A stretch of DNA of 64,000 nucleotides from Planctomycetota bacterium (GTDB taxonomy: Bacteria; Planctomycetota; UBA8742; UBA2392), in assembly GCA_019636195.1 (NCBI GenBank), contig JAHBYA010000001.1, forward strand, positions 348,642 to 412,641. The letters are read 5' to 3'. The position numbers and the translations under genes were made by a program. Below are positions 18,660 to 26,366 of this stretch, one piece after another. The notes beneath the pieces were generated by a model. That model was given only the letters and a program-made list of their open reading frames with translations. It ran no database searches and was not told where the DNA came from. Within the stretch, counting starts at the first letter, position 1. Each line of letters opens with the position of its first letter.

Positions 18660-19684
18660 GCCCATCTGGTGGAACATTGTGCCTTTCTCGGTGAAGTAGC
18701 GCCGCGTCTTTCCGGTCACCTTTAGGCCGAACTCAGTTGCCCGTGCGAACAGCAGCGGGCGCTTTTCGGAGCGCCTTCGATTGAAGCGGAACTCGAACTC
18801 CGCCAGCAGCCATGGCAGCCAGCCGCGACTTTGCCTGCCCTGCAATGTCCCCAGGATCATGCGCTTGAGCAGGCTGGCTACACGGTGCACCTTGGGAAAC
18901 CTCTTGTTGCCCGTTTGGGGTCGCCGATCACCTCGGCTTTGTGTTTGATCCCTGCGCTCTTCAAGCCGTTGTAGTCCGCCAGTCCATCCCTGTGCGCGGT
19001 GGAACCCTTCTCGACCCGGCTCTCGACCACGGTTTGCAGCATGCTGTCGCCGGCGTCGTCGATGGCTTCCAGGCGCAGCCGGCCGCAGGACTTGCCCCTG
19101 TCTTCAACCATGATCAGCACGTAGTTGCGGTTCTCGCCAAGCCTGCGGCCGATGCTGGTGCCGTTAGAGCCGCCGACGATGGTCTCGTCGATCTGCACCC
19201 GGCCGACCAGCTTGTCGCGTTCGCGTCCATGCAGCATGTCGCGCAACTTGAGCGTCCACAGGCGGACGGTCTTGTAGTTCACGCCCACCTGGCGCTGGAG
19301 CTGCTTGGCGTTGGCGCCGTCTTTCTCGGCCACCAGCAGATACAGCAGCAGAAACAGCTTGTGCAGCTCAAGCTTTGCCATGTGCAGCAGCGTGCCGGCG
19401 GTGGGGCTGGCCTGATGGCCGCAAGAGGCGCACTCGATCAGGCGGCGGTTGGCATGCCGCCAGCCCTTGCCGTGGCTGCATCGCGGGCAGGCAAAACCGT
19501 CCGGCCAGCGGGCGGCGATCAGCGCTTCAAGGCAGGCGTCTTCAGTGCCGTACATGGCCATGAACTCGACTAGGTTGGCGGGCACAGGCAGGGCCAAGGC
19601 GGTGTGCGCGGCCGTGGCATCGGTAGGGTTCAGGGCAGGGGCAGTTTCACGTTCCATGGCGTTCTCCAAAAGAGACGCCATCAA
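18651..19684 (-). CDS. IS1595/ISXO2-like transposase in two frames (frameshift at 18893-18899)
   Basis: The upstream frame (19684 down to a stop at 18878) carries a zinc ribbon (CPRC...CASCG), an HTH-like segment (AKQLQRQVGVNYKTVRLW) and acidic residues in VQIDETIVGG, the start of the catalytic core. The family's C-terminal block, VHRVASLLKRMILG to FRFNRRRS, lies in the -1 frame and ends at 18651. The frames meet at TTTCCCA; a -1 shift there yields FPKVHRVASLLKR, exactly the family's usual sequence. The fused product would be about 340 residues, a normal length. It is either an inactivating indel or a programmed frameshift. ATGs at 19684, 19681 and 19657 are all possible starts. Confidence 0.8.
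18893..18899 (-). promoter_or_regulatory. Candidate -1 slippery heptamer in the transposase
   Basis: Read on the minus strand the heptamer is T TTC CCA in the upstream frame, an X XXY YYZ pattern. Slipping back one base gives TTT CCC and leads into the C-terminal frame. C-type heptamers are weaker than A/U types in characterised bacterial systems, so its function is uncertain. Confidence 0.4.
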
Positions 19685-19702
19685 GCTACAATGGGTTGCG
19701 AC

Positions 19703-19729
19703 ACAACCGGACGTTGGTGGTCATGCAAT
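19703..19729 (-). repeat. Right terminal inverted repeat of the IS
   Basis: On the minus strand it reads ATTGCATGACCACCAACG and matches the left end in inverted orientation. Confidence 0.8.
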
Positions 19730-19737
19730 TGCAAAGA
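19730..19737. repeat. Right 8-bp target-site duplication (TGCAAAGA)
   Basis: It is identical to 18625-18632 and directly adjoins the right inverted repeat. Confidence 0.85.
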
Positions 19738-19815
19738 TGATGTGGGAGTCGCGATGAAGGCGCCAACGCGAAACAAGTTAGTGCTTAAGTCGGGACAACG
19801 GCGGTATGCAGGCTG

Positions 19816-21135
19816 TCAGGTGTTTTGATCTCTAGCGCATGCACTGGAATCAACTTGGGGGATCACCAACCCCATTGCTTCTTCGATGGTCTTGCCCGGG
19901 TTGCGGTCTAGGACTTGGGCGCGGTAGTGCTTTTCGGCTACGTCGGCGGCGTGGCCTTGCCACATGGCGGCGACGGCGGCGGGAATGCCGATGGATGCGG
20001 CATAGCTGGTAAAGTTCTGGCGTAGGGCTTGAGGACCGATACGGGGGCCCTTCAATTCCTTAGCGACCATATGCCAGCCCGACTTTGGGAAGGATGGCCG
20101 GGGGAGATCATCGTGCGGCAACACGTACTCGCGTGCGCCCGCTTCGAGACGCCAGCGGCGGAGCAGTGCCACCAGGCCGGGCGACACGTCACCTTCTGGC
20201 GCTCCCATGAGCGGCAGGATTCGCGTCTTGCCTGTCTTTTGCGCGCGAACGGTCAGTCGGCCCCGTTCGAGGTCCACGTCATCCCACTTCAACGCCAGAG
20301 CTTCACCGACACGGACGCCGGTCAGGGCGAGCAGCAGGAACAGGCGGCTAACCGGCGTAGCGGCGTAGGCCGTCGCGAGTTGTTCGAACCGTTCCTTTTC
20401 GCCGCGCGGTTTGAAGCGAACGACGACAACTTTGCGCTCCGGGTCCTCGCGCTCCAGGGCGAGCTTGAGGAAGTCCTTGAGTTGCTTGGGTGTGAAGGCA
20501 CGCGGCGGTTCTGCGTCGGAGCGGGTCATCTTGAACGCATGGGCGAAGCCCTCGAAGTCAGGGAAGCGCGGCGGCCTTGCGCGGTTGATCCAGCGCAGGG
20601 CCGTTCGGATTGTGCGGCGGTACTGATTGACCGTTGATGCGCGACGACGCACCGACTTGTTGCCGAGCTTGGTCTTGGCTGTGGCAAGATAGTCGAAGAA
20701 CTTGGCAAGCATATTCCCGTCGAGCTGACCCGTCTGCAGATCGGCCCAGCCCTTCGAGTTCAGCCAGTCCTTGAACATGGTGATGGACTTCTCCAGCAGT
20801 TCCGCCGTCTTGGGGCTGATGCCGTTGCGCGCTACCGGGTTTTCGATACGCACGGCCGCACGTTCTTTGGTGTCCGTCAGGAACTCATCGAGCGAAGCAA
20901 CCAAGCCGTAGTCGTAGGCAAGACGCCCGCCGCGCTTGACAACCTCTACGGTGTCCATCTTCTCTTGAAGCATGTAGCGCTTGACCAGTTCCGCGCGGGC
21001 GACGGCATCGAAGGCCATCAGCGCGGCGCAGGACTTGCGAACCTCTTTGGGCTTGCCGCCGGTGAAGTCGGTGTACACCAGGTAGTGCTTGCCCCGCCAA
21101 AGGCGGATGTGTGCTGATTCGCGCGGCCGTGCCAT
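19816..21135 (-). CDS. Tyrosine recombinase / island integrase
   Basis: I start at the ATG at 21135 (MARPRESAHIR), which has GGAG seven bases upstream; a longer frame from 21252 lacks this. The ~439-residue product has an N-terminal SAM-like core-binding domain with YxxTIRTALRWI and a C-terminal catalytic domain. Catalytic residues seen are Arg in TGVRVGEAL, Lys in RAQKTGKTR, Arg in QALRQNF, His in WQGHAADVAEKHY and the nucleophile Tyr in the same block. The usual box II His (HxxR) is Gln here. The gene lies about 245 bp from a tRNA-Gly 3' fragment, the expected position for an integrase next to its attachment site. Confidence 0.9.
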   Translation of the reverse strand: MARPRESAHIRLWRGKHYLVYTDFTGGKPKEVRKSCAALMAFDAVARAELVKRYMLQEKMDTVEVVKRGGRLAYDYGLVASLDEFLTDTKERAAVRIENPVARNGISPKTAELLEKSITMFKDWLNSKGWADLQTGQLDGNMLAKFFDYLATAKTKLGNKSVRRRASTVNQYRRTIRTALRWINRARPPRFPDFEGFAHAFKMTRSDAEPPRAFTPKQLKDFLKLALEREDPERKVVVVRFKPRGEKERFEQLATAYAATPVSRLFLLLALTGVRVGEALALKWDDVDLERGRLTVRAQKTGKTRILPLMGAPEGDVSPGLVALLRRWRLEAGAREYVLPHDDLPRPSFPKSGWHMVAKELKGPRIGPQALRQNFTSYAASIGIPAAVAAMWQGHAADVAEKHYRAQVLDRNPGKTIEEAMGLVIPQVDSSACARDQNT

Positions 21136-21378
21136 GGCTTCACTCCAAGGGTTGCAGGGATTCTCGGTACGTTTCCGGTACAGTGATGTACCGGGAACCA
21201 GCTTCTCACCTAGCAGGTGGACGACTGTACCGGAATTGTACCGGAAACCCACTGGAAGTCAAAGCAAACAAAAGGAAGTCAGCAAGCCCCATAATCGCCA
21301 TGAAAACCGCTAGTCGAGCGGAGTTTCGGCGTAAGGCGCTTCCAGGCACTGAGTTATTGCCGACCGGGATTGCAGATT

Positions 21379-21423
21379 TTCCCAAGCAGGTGGTCGTTGG
21401 TTCGAGCCCCTTCGCCCGCTCCA
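21379..21423 (+). other. Displaced 3' half of tRNA-Gly(CCC): probable right attachment site of the island
   Basis: TTCCCAA (anticodon loop 32-38 with anticodon CCC) is followed after exactly 15 bases by TTCGAGC (T-loop 54-60), then CGCCCGCT and CCA, the acceptor end typical of bacterial tRNA-Gly. The spacing equals that of a class I tRNA with a 5-nt variable loop. The 5' half is missing: bases before the loop do not pair with GCAGG. The T-stem has mismatches, so this copy is not functional. Integrases that cross over in the anticodon loop leave just such a 3' half at the far end of the element. Orientation implies the island lies to the left. Confidence 0.7.
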
Positions 21424-21511
21424 GCTTTTTGGCTTTGTTTGCTGATCTTTTGCTTCTGCTTGCTTGTTCGGTTTGGTTGGTCTTCACCGGCTTTGTTGTT
21501 CACTTCCACTC

Positions 21512-21630
21512 CTTCCCGACTTGCACGGCTTCCCGGCTTCCTCTCCTTCTCGGCTTGCACGGTTTCTCGAGTATCACAGCTTCCCGAGTATCACGGCTAC
21601 TCGACTTCCGCAGCTTCCCTGGTTTCACGG
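21512..21630 (+). repeat. 17-bp tandem repeat, seven units
   Basis: Seven contiguous 17-bp units follow a consensus near CTTCCCGACTTGCACGG, starting at 21512, 21529, 21546, 21563, 21580, 21597 and 21614. The units are diverged (for example GAGTATCACGG variants) but keep exact 17-bp spacing. A poor eighth unit may sit at 21482-21498. The 17-bp period is not a multiple of three, so the array is non-coding. Confidence 0.85.
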
Positions 21631-21703
21631 CACTTGGGACTGTCATGCCGCTAACGACCATTGTCTTCCCTGCCGAGGGTGGGTCGCACGTGCCCTGCCG
21701 CCT

Positions 21704-21743
21704 CACGAAAAGGGCCGCCCTTTTGGGGGGCGGCCTTTTCGTG
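21704..21743. terminator. Strong bidirectional hairpin terminator
   Basis: CACGAAAAGG and CCTTTTCGTG form the arms, extended by a GCCGCCC/GGGGCGGC core. The A and T runs within the arms allow intrinsic termination in both directions. It lies downstream of the minus-strand STN-domain gene and shields it from the repeat region. Confidence 0.8.
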
Positions 21744-21798
21744 GTCGTCAGGTACTTCGGCTAACTTGCCATCTCCCTGCTGCCCGCTCGCTCCGCTG

Positions 21799-22488
21799 TT
21801 ACTTGGCGCTTCTGAGTTGCGAAAGCAGGTCGGCTACTTCCTTCTGCACCTTGCGCGACGCGCGCACGATCAACTGGCCCTGCGCGATCTTGACCGTGGC
21901 TGTACCGCCCCAGTCCGCGTCGATGCCGTCTTCAATCATCTCGACAATGTCCTCGGTTGTGGGCTCGTCTTCCTTGGGGTACTCCACCACCGGGCCAGAA
22001 CTGCTGTCGTCGGCGGCCTTCAGGCGCAGCTTGGGCGCCGGGAAGTCCTGCACCTTCGCGGTAATGTCGCGCACGTCGTACGTCTTGGTGATCGTGACCG
22101 ACTCGGCCTTTTCCTTGGTGGTAATGTACAGCACGCCGTTCTTGTACGCCTTGTGCAGCGCCACCTGGTCCAGCACGATGTTCAGCGCGTTGCCGGCCTT
22201 GATGTCCGCCAGCTCCACACTGATCTTGCGGTCTTCTTCTGACACTTCTTCCAGCGCCTTCTTGTCGAAGACGATGGTAATGCGGCACTTCTTGGCGATG
22301 TCCTTCACTACCTCGGTTACGTCGGCCTCGTCGTACGCCAGCGTATCCAGCTTCGTCGCCTCGAGCTGCGCCTCGATCTTGCGGTAGGTCGCCTCTTCCT
22401 TCGCGGCGGCATCCCGAACAAGGCGACCCTGCGCCACCAACGGCACAGCCATCAACAAGACCAGCACTACTGCAAACAGTCGTTTCAT
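21799..22488 (-). CDS. Exported STN/secretin-N-like protein
   Basis: The ATG at 22488 (or the one two codons earlier at 22494) gives a clean signal peptide, MKRLFAVVLVLLMAVPLVAQG. The ~229-residue product contains an STN-like domain (ADVTEVVKDIAKK ... ISVELADIKAGNALNIVLDQ) as found at the start of secretins and TonB-dependent receptors. A YDVRD strand and a second small domain (DIVEMIEDGIDADW ... LIVRASRKVQKEVADLL) resemble secretin N1 folds. Secretin pore and anchor regions are missing, so this is a stand-alone periplasmic protein. It sits alone between a terminator and the liv operon. Confidence 0.72.
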   Translation of the reverse strand: MKRLFAVVLVLLMAVPLVAQGRLVRDAAAKEEATYRKIEAQLEATKLDTLAYDEADVTEVVKDIAKKCRITIVFDKKALEEVSEEDRKISVELADIKAGNALNIVLDQVALHKAYKNGVLYITTKEKAESVTITKTYDVRDITAKVQDFPAPKLRLKAADDSSSGPVVEYPKEDEPTTEDIVEMIEDGIDADWGGTATVKIAQGQLIVRASRKVQKEVADLLSQLRSAK

Positions 22489-22626
22489 ACGCATTTCCCC
22501 AAGGGGTCTGGCCGGGGTGTACCCCCAGAGTGTACCCGGGAGATGGCGTATCCGCAAAGAACGGATTGCAGCCGGAATTGCACTAAGGCAATCGCCGCTT
22601 TTGCGCATTGCGCATCGGCGTAAGCC

Positions 22627-23346
22627 CTAGCCTTCGCCCAGATATGCCGCTTTCACGCGGGGGTCGTTGCGCAGTTGGGCCGAATCGCCCTCAATGTCCA
22701 CGCGCCCAGCCTCAATCACATAGGCACGGTGGCTGTGCTTGAGCGCGATGTTGGCGTTTTGCTCAACCAGCAGGATCGTCACGCCCTGTTTGTTGATACG
22801 GTCGATGGTGGCAAAGATCGTCTGGACGATCAGCGGGGCCAGCCCCAGGCTGGGCTCGTCAAGCAGCAGCAGCTTGGGCGCGGACATCAGCGCGCGGGCA
22901 ATCGCGAGCATCTGCTGCTCGCCGCCGGACAGCGTGCCGCCCTTTTGGCGTTTGCGCTCGGAGAGGCGGGGGAAAATCTCGTATGCGTGGGCAAGGTCAG
23001 CGGCGACGGCGGGCTTGTCGCGGCGGGCGTAGGCGCCGATGCGCAGGTTTTCATCGACGGTGAGGTTGGGAAAGATGCCGCGGCCCTCGGGCGCCATGAC
23101 CAGCCCCTGCGCGACCAGCTCGTGGGTCTGGGCACGGGCAATGTCGGCGCCGTTGTACTTCACGCTGCCGGATTTGGGGCGCATCAGGCCGCAGATTGTG
23201 GCAAGCGTGGTGGTCTTGCCCGCGCCATTGGCGCCGATCAGGGTAACAACTTCGCCGGCGTTGACACACAACGAGACATCGCGCAGCGCATGAATCGCGC
23301 CGTAGAACACGTTGATGCCTTCAAGCTCAAGTACCGTTTCCGCCAT
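22627..23346 (-). CDS. livF: Branched-chain amino acid ABC transporter ATP-binding protein LivF
   Basis: The product is ~239 residues from the ATG at 23346 (MAETVLELEG). It shows Walker A GANGAGKTT, the LivF-type extended Q-loop region (MAPEGRGIFPNLTVDENL), signature LSGGEQQ, Walker B LLLLDEPSLGLAP and a H-loop-region Glu/Gln (LLVEQNA). LivF and LivG form the ATPase pair that drives import through LivHM. It is the last gene of the operon, 180 bp after livG; a palindromic repeat fills that gap. Confidence 0.95.
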   Translation of the reverse strand: MAETVLELEGINVFYGAIHALRDVSLCVNAGEVVTLIGANGAGKTTTLATICGLMRPKSGSVKYNGADIARAQTHELVAQGLVMAPEGRGIFPNLTVDENLRIGAYARRDKPAVAADLAHAYEIFPRLSERKRQKGGTLSGGEQQMLAIARALMSAPKLLLLDEPSLGLAPLIVQTIFATIDRINKQGVTILLVEQNANIALKHSHRAYVIEAGRVDIEGDSAQLRNDPRVKAAYLGEG

Positions 23347-23411
23347 TGAATTCGACCTGCAACTACAGTCACCCACGAAGTACACGAAGCACTGCTCATA
23401 ACTTCAGCCAC

Positions 23412-23513
23412 CACAGAGGACACGGAGTCCACAGAGGTTCACAGTATGGGGGCAGTAGATCCATGCATGTCCATTGCCTGAGTCATTGCACGCCGTTCTC
23501 TGTGTCCTCTGTG
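23412..23513. repeat. Inverted repeat of the CACAGAGGACACGGAG family
   Basis: Sixteen-base arms at 23412-23427 and 23498-23513 are complementary at 15 of 16 positions, with about 70 bp between them. It lies in the livG-livF gap and resembles short dispersed intergenic repeats; two related ACGC-type copies occur at 40558-40619 and 56098-56114. Confidence 0.7.
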
Positions 23514-23526
23514 CTGAAAATGCAGT

Positions 23527-24291
23527 TCATTCGCCGCCCAGATAAGCTTCGATCACCTTCGGGTTGTTCTGGATTTCGCGCGGCGTGCCCATCGCGATGG
23601 TCTTGCCGTAATCGAGCACCTGGATGCGCTCGCAGATGCCCATCACCAGCTTCATGTCATGCTCGATCAGAAGCACCGTCACGCCCAGCTCGTCACGGAT
23701 GCGCCTGATCAGGATACTCAACTCGCCCTTCTCCAGCGTATTCATGCCCGCCGCGGGCTCGTCAAGGCAGATCAGTTTCGGCTCCGTCGCCAGCGCGCGC
23801 GCGATTTCAAGTTTGCGCCGGTGGCCGTAGGGCAATTGCCTGGCTGTGAGGCCCGCGCGGTCTTCCAGGCCCATGAACTCCAGCAGGCGATAGGCCTTGT
23901 CGCGCTGGCGCTGCTCTTCGCGGTAATGGCGCGGCGTGCGTAGCAGGCTGTCGAACAGGTTGATCTTTGCGTGCCGGTGCGCGCCGGTCATCGCGTTTTC
24001 AAGCACGCTGAGCTCGTCAAACAAGCGAATGTTTTGAAACGTGCGCGAAACGCCCAACGCCGCCACCTGCGCGGGCGACTTGCCGTTGATGCGCGCACCG
24101 TCAAAGTGCACCGTGCCCGCGGTCGGCAGATACACACCCGTGAGCATGTTGAACACCGTGGTCTTGCCCGCGCCGTTTGGCCCGATCAAGCCGCACAGTT
24201 CGCCGGGGGTAATGACAAAGTTGAAGTCATCCACGGCGGTCAAGCCGCCAAAGCGGATTGTAAGCCCCTTGGTCTCCAGCAGGGCGGTCAT
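23527..24291 (-). CDS. livG: Branched-chain amino acid ABC transporter ATP-binding protein LivG
   Basis: The 254-residue product carries Walker A GPNGAGKTT, the LivG-specific GVSRTFQNIRLF stretch, a signature-like TARQLPYGHRRKLEIARAL, Walker B LICLDEPAAGMN and VLLIEHDM. Its start overlaps the livM stop by four bases (24288-24291). It is the partner ATPase to LivF. Confidence 0.95.
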   Translation of the reverse strand: MTALLETKGLTIRFGGLTAVDDFNFVITPGELCGLIGPNGAGKTTVFNMLTGVYLPTAGTVHFDGARINGKSPAQVAALGVSRTFQNIRLFDELSVLENAMTGAHRHAKINLFDSLLRTPRHYREEQRQRDKAYRLLEFMGLEDRAGLTARQLPYGHRRKLEIARALATEPKLICLDEPAAGMNTLEKGELSILIRRIRDELGVTVLLIEHDMKLVMGICERIQVLDYGKTIAMGTPREIQNNPKVIEAYLGGE

Positions 24292-25355
24292 TTGCGCCCC
24301 CCGGGGATCACCCGCCGCAGCAGCTTAAGTGAAAGTTCACGCTGCCCGAAGATCCCCTGCGGCCGGAAGATCATCAGCAGTATCAGCACCAGCGCATACA
24401 CCACCATTCGAATGCCGGGCAAGTTGACCTCGCGCTCAACGTCGCGCAACGCCTCAGGCAGCACGGTCAGCACAATTGCGCCGACGACTGCGCCAGTCAG
24501 GCTGCCAAGCCCGCCCAGCACCAGCATGACCACGACTTCAATGCTCTTCATGAAGTTGAAGGTGGCTGGGCTGATGGTTTGCAGCAAGTGCGCAAGCAGG
24601 CCGCCCGCCACGCCGGCAAAGAAGGCGCCGTAGATGAATGCCATGACTTTCATGCGGGCGATCCGCACGCCCATGATTTCGGCGGCGAGTTCATTCTCGC
24701 GTATCGCAATCAGCGCGCGGCCGAAGGTGCTGCGCTGCAGGTTTACGCTGAACACGATGCAGACCACGCACACGGCGAAAATCCAGCTCGTGTTCGCGAG
24801 CGGCGGCAGGCCCGGCAGCCCCGTGGCGCCGCCGATCTGCGGAATGTTCGTGATCACGACGCGCACAATCTCGCCAAAGCCCAGCGTCGCGATCGCAAGA
24901 TAGTCGCCGCGCAGTCGCAGCGCCGGTATGCCGACCACCAGCCCCGCCAGCGCCGAGACGACGCCGCCCGCGATCAAGCCGGGCAGAAATCCCCATGCGG
25001 CGATTGACTGCAATTGCTCGCTGCCGGCGGCGGCAAGATCGGCCCCGAACATCTCAGCCATTCGCGCCGCCAGCGAAGGTTCACTTACATACTGCGCCGA
25101 CGCCGCGTCGTAGTACCGCTGTGTGGTCGTGAAAAGTGAGCACACATACGCGCCGATGGCCATGAACCCGGCATGGCCAAGGCTGAACTGCCCGCACAGG
25201 CCGTTGATCACGTTCAGGCTGACTGCGAGCACAATTGCAACGCCACACAGGTTGATCACGCGCACGACGTAATCGTCAATGAACTCCGCCAGCACCGCGT
25301 TCAGCACGACCGCGCCGATGATGCCCGCGACAAGTACTGCTCCGGTGCGAAGCAT
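24288..25355 (-). CDS. livM: Branched-chain amino acid ABC transporter permease LivM
   Basis: The 355-residue polytopic protein shows the permease features VSLNVINGLCGQFSLGHAGFMAIGAY near residue 45 (paraphrasing the conserved GxxSLGHAxFMxIGAY block), a GDYLAIATLGFGEIVR loop (EAA-like) and GGLGSLTGAVVGA near residue 280. It pairs with LivH in the membrane channel. It overlaps livH by one base and livG by four, so translation is coupled. A ~40-residue loop near residue 90 is longer than in the E. coli protein. Confidence 0.93.
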   Translation of the reverse strand: MLRTGAVLVAGIIGAVVLNAVLAEFIDDYVVRVINLCGVAIVLAVSLNVINGLCGQFSLGHAGFMAIGAYVCSLFTTTQRYYDAASAQYVSEPSLAARMAEMFGADLAAAGSEQLQSIAAWGFLPGLIAGGVVSALAGLVVGIPALRLRGDYLAIATLGFGEIVRVVITNIPQIGGATGLPGLPPLANTSWIFAVCVVCIVFSVNLQRSTFGRALIAIRENELAAEIMGVRIARMKVMAFIYGAFFAGVAGGLLAHLLQTISPATFNFMKSIEVVVMLVLGGLGSLTGAVVGAIVLTVLPEALRDVEREVNLPGIRMVVYALVLILLMIFRPQGIFGQRELSLKLLRRVIPGGRK

Positions 25356-26299
25356 CAGACCTTCTCCCGGCCTGTTTTGCCCAGCAACCCGGTCGGCTTG
25401 ACCAGCAGCACCACAATCAGCACCGCAAATGCCACGGCCTCGGTGTATTCCGGCTTCTGCCAGCCGACCAGCGCCTCCAGCACGCCCAGCAGCAGGCCGC
25501 CCAGCGCCGCGCCGGGAATGCTGCCGATGCCGCCCAGCACCGCGGCGACAAACGCCTTCAGCCCCGCCATCAGGCCCATCATCGGCGTCAGGCGCGGCTG
25601 GTCCATGGCGACCAGCATGCCGGCGACAGCGGCCATAATGCTGCCGATGGCAAACGTCATGGCGATGGTGCGGTTGACGTTGACGCCCATCAGTCGCGCC
25701 GTGCGCATGTCGAAACTGACGGCGCGCATCGCCGAGCCGGGCCGCGTGTGCTGCACAAACAGGTGCAGGCCGGTCATCATGATCGCGGCGACGGCAATGA
25801 TGATCAGCTTGGTGTTGGCCAGCGCGATCGGACCCAGCTGCACCGACGTCTGCTGCACCAGTTGCGGGTAGCCGCGCGGGTCAGCCGAAAACGCCATCTG
25901 GGCAAGGTTCTGAAGCAGCAGACTCACGCCGATTGCGGTGATCAACGCCGCCAGCCGGCTTGCCTTGCGCAACGGACGATAGGCCAGCCGCTCGATCAGC
26001 ATGCCGGTCAGCGCGCATGCGCTCATGGCGGCGACAAACAGCAGGCCCACGATGTACAGCGGCACGCTGGGCTTTTCGCCCGCGTCGGGCACGTAGCCAA
26101 GCCAGCGGGCGGGCCAGTAGCTGTAGTACGCGCCCAGCATATAGACTTCGCCGTGGGCAAAGTTGATCAACTGCAGCACGCCATAGACCATGGTGTAGCC
26201 CACGGCAATCAGCGCGTACACGCTGCCCATGGCGATGCCGTTGCCAAGCTGCTGCAGCAGCGTGTCGAAGCTACCGGGCGTGGCTTGGGCAAGCAGCAA
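25355..26299 (-). CDS. livH: Branched-chain amino acid ABC transporter permease LivH
   Basis: The 314-residue integral membrane protein carries the LivH hallmarks GIAMGSVYALIAVGYTMVYG, NFAHGEVYMLGAYY and ITAIGVSLLLQN near the N-terminus, the EAA-like VNRTIAMTFAIGS loop and GGIGSIPGAALGG. An insertion (about residues 65-85, AGEKPSVPLY) extends the first periplasmic loop. The gene follows the substrate-binding protein after a hairpin that may lower its expression. Confidence 0.94.
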   Translation of the reverse strand: MLLAQATPGSFDTLLQQLGNGIAMGSVYALIAVGYTMVYGVLQLINFAHGEVYMLGAYYSYWPARWLGYVPDAGEKPSVPLYIVGLLFVAAMSACALTGMLIERLAYRPLRKASRLAALITAIGVSLLLQNLAQMAFSADPRGYPQLVQQTSVQLGPIALANTKLIIIAVAAIMMTGLHLFVQHTRPGSAMRAVSFDMRTARLMGVNVNRTIAMTFAIGSIMAAVAGMLVAMDQPRLTPMMGLMAGLKAFVAAVLGGIGSIPGAALGGLLLGVLEALVGWQKPEYTEAVAFAVLIVVLLVKPTGLLGKTGREKV

Positions 26300-26325
26300 G
26301 GCGCTCTCCGGGCAATGGCGGGACG

Positions 26326-26352
26326 GCCCCTGTTCTCAAGGAAAACAGGGGC
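26326..26352. terminator. Hairpin between livK and livH (possible attenuator)
   Basis: GCCCCTGTT and AACAGGGGC form a perfect 9-bp stem with a 9-base loop, located between the livK stop and the livH start. A partial terminator here would keep the binding protein in excess over the permease, as in many ABC operons. Confidence 0.65.
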
Positions 26353-26366
26353 GTTGCCAGTTGCGC

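Larger units (their letters stand above)
18633..19729 (-). mobile_element. IS1595-family insertion sequence, both ends intact (1,097 bp)
   Basis: The element is bounded by imperfect terminal inverted repeats (left 18633-18659, right 19703-19729 on the minus strand; about 22 of 27 positions match, including TGCATGACCACCA). A perfect 8-bp direct repeat TGCAAAGA lies outside each end. The interior encodes an ISXO2/IS1595-type transposase in two overlapping minus-strand frames. Intact ends and an unmutated target duplication point to a recent insertion. Confidence 0.85.
21424..21798. other. Intergenic region with tandem repeats and a terminator
   Basis: This 375-bp stretch between the tRNA fragment and the STN-domain gene has no convincing gene. 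ORFs crossing it are by-products of the repeat. It holds seven 17-bp tandem units and a strong bidirectional hairpin, listed separately. Confidence 0.6.

Noticed and set aside
18941-19573. Open plus-strand frame inside the IS
   Set aside because: It is complementary to the transposase and shows no passenger-gene features.
21316-21423. Complete tRNA ending at 21423
   Set aside because: Upstream bases give no D-arm or matching acceptor strand at the right distance, and the anticodon and T stems do not pair fully, so only a 3' half is present.
21512-21630. CRISPR array
   Set aside because: Units are contiguous 17-mers without spacers, and no cas gene is present.
21111-22387. Plus-strand open frames over the 17-bp repeats and the STN gene
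   Set aside because: They derive from the tandem repeat and from the antisense of the STN gene; codon use is not protein-like.
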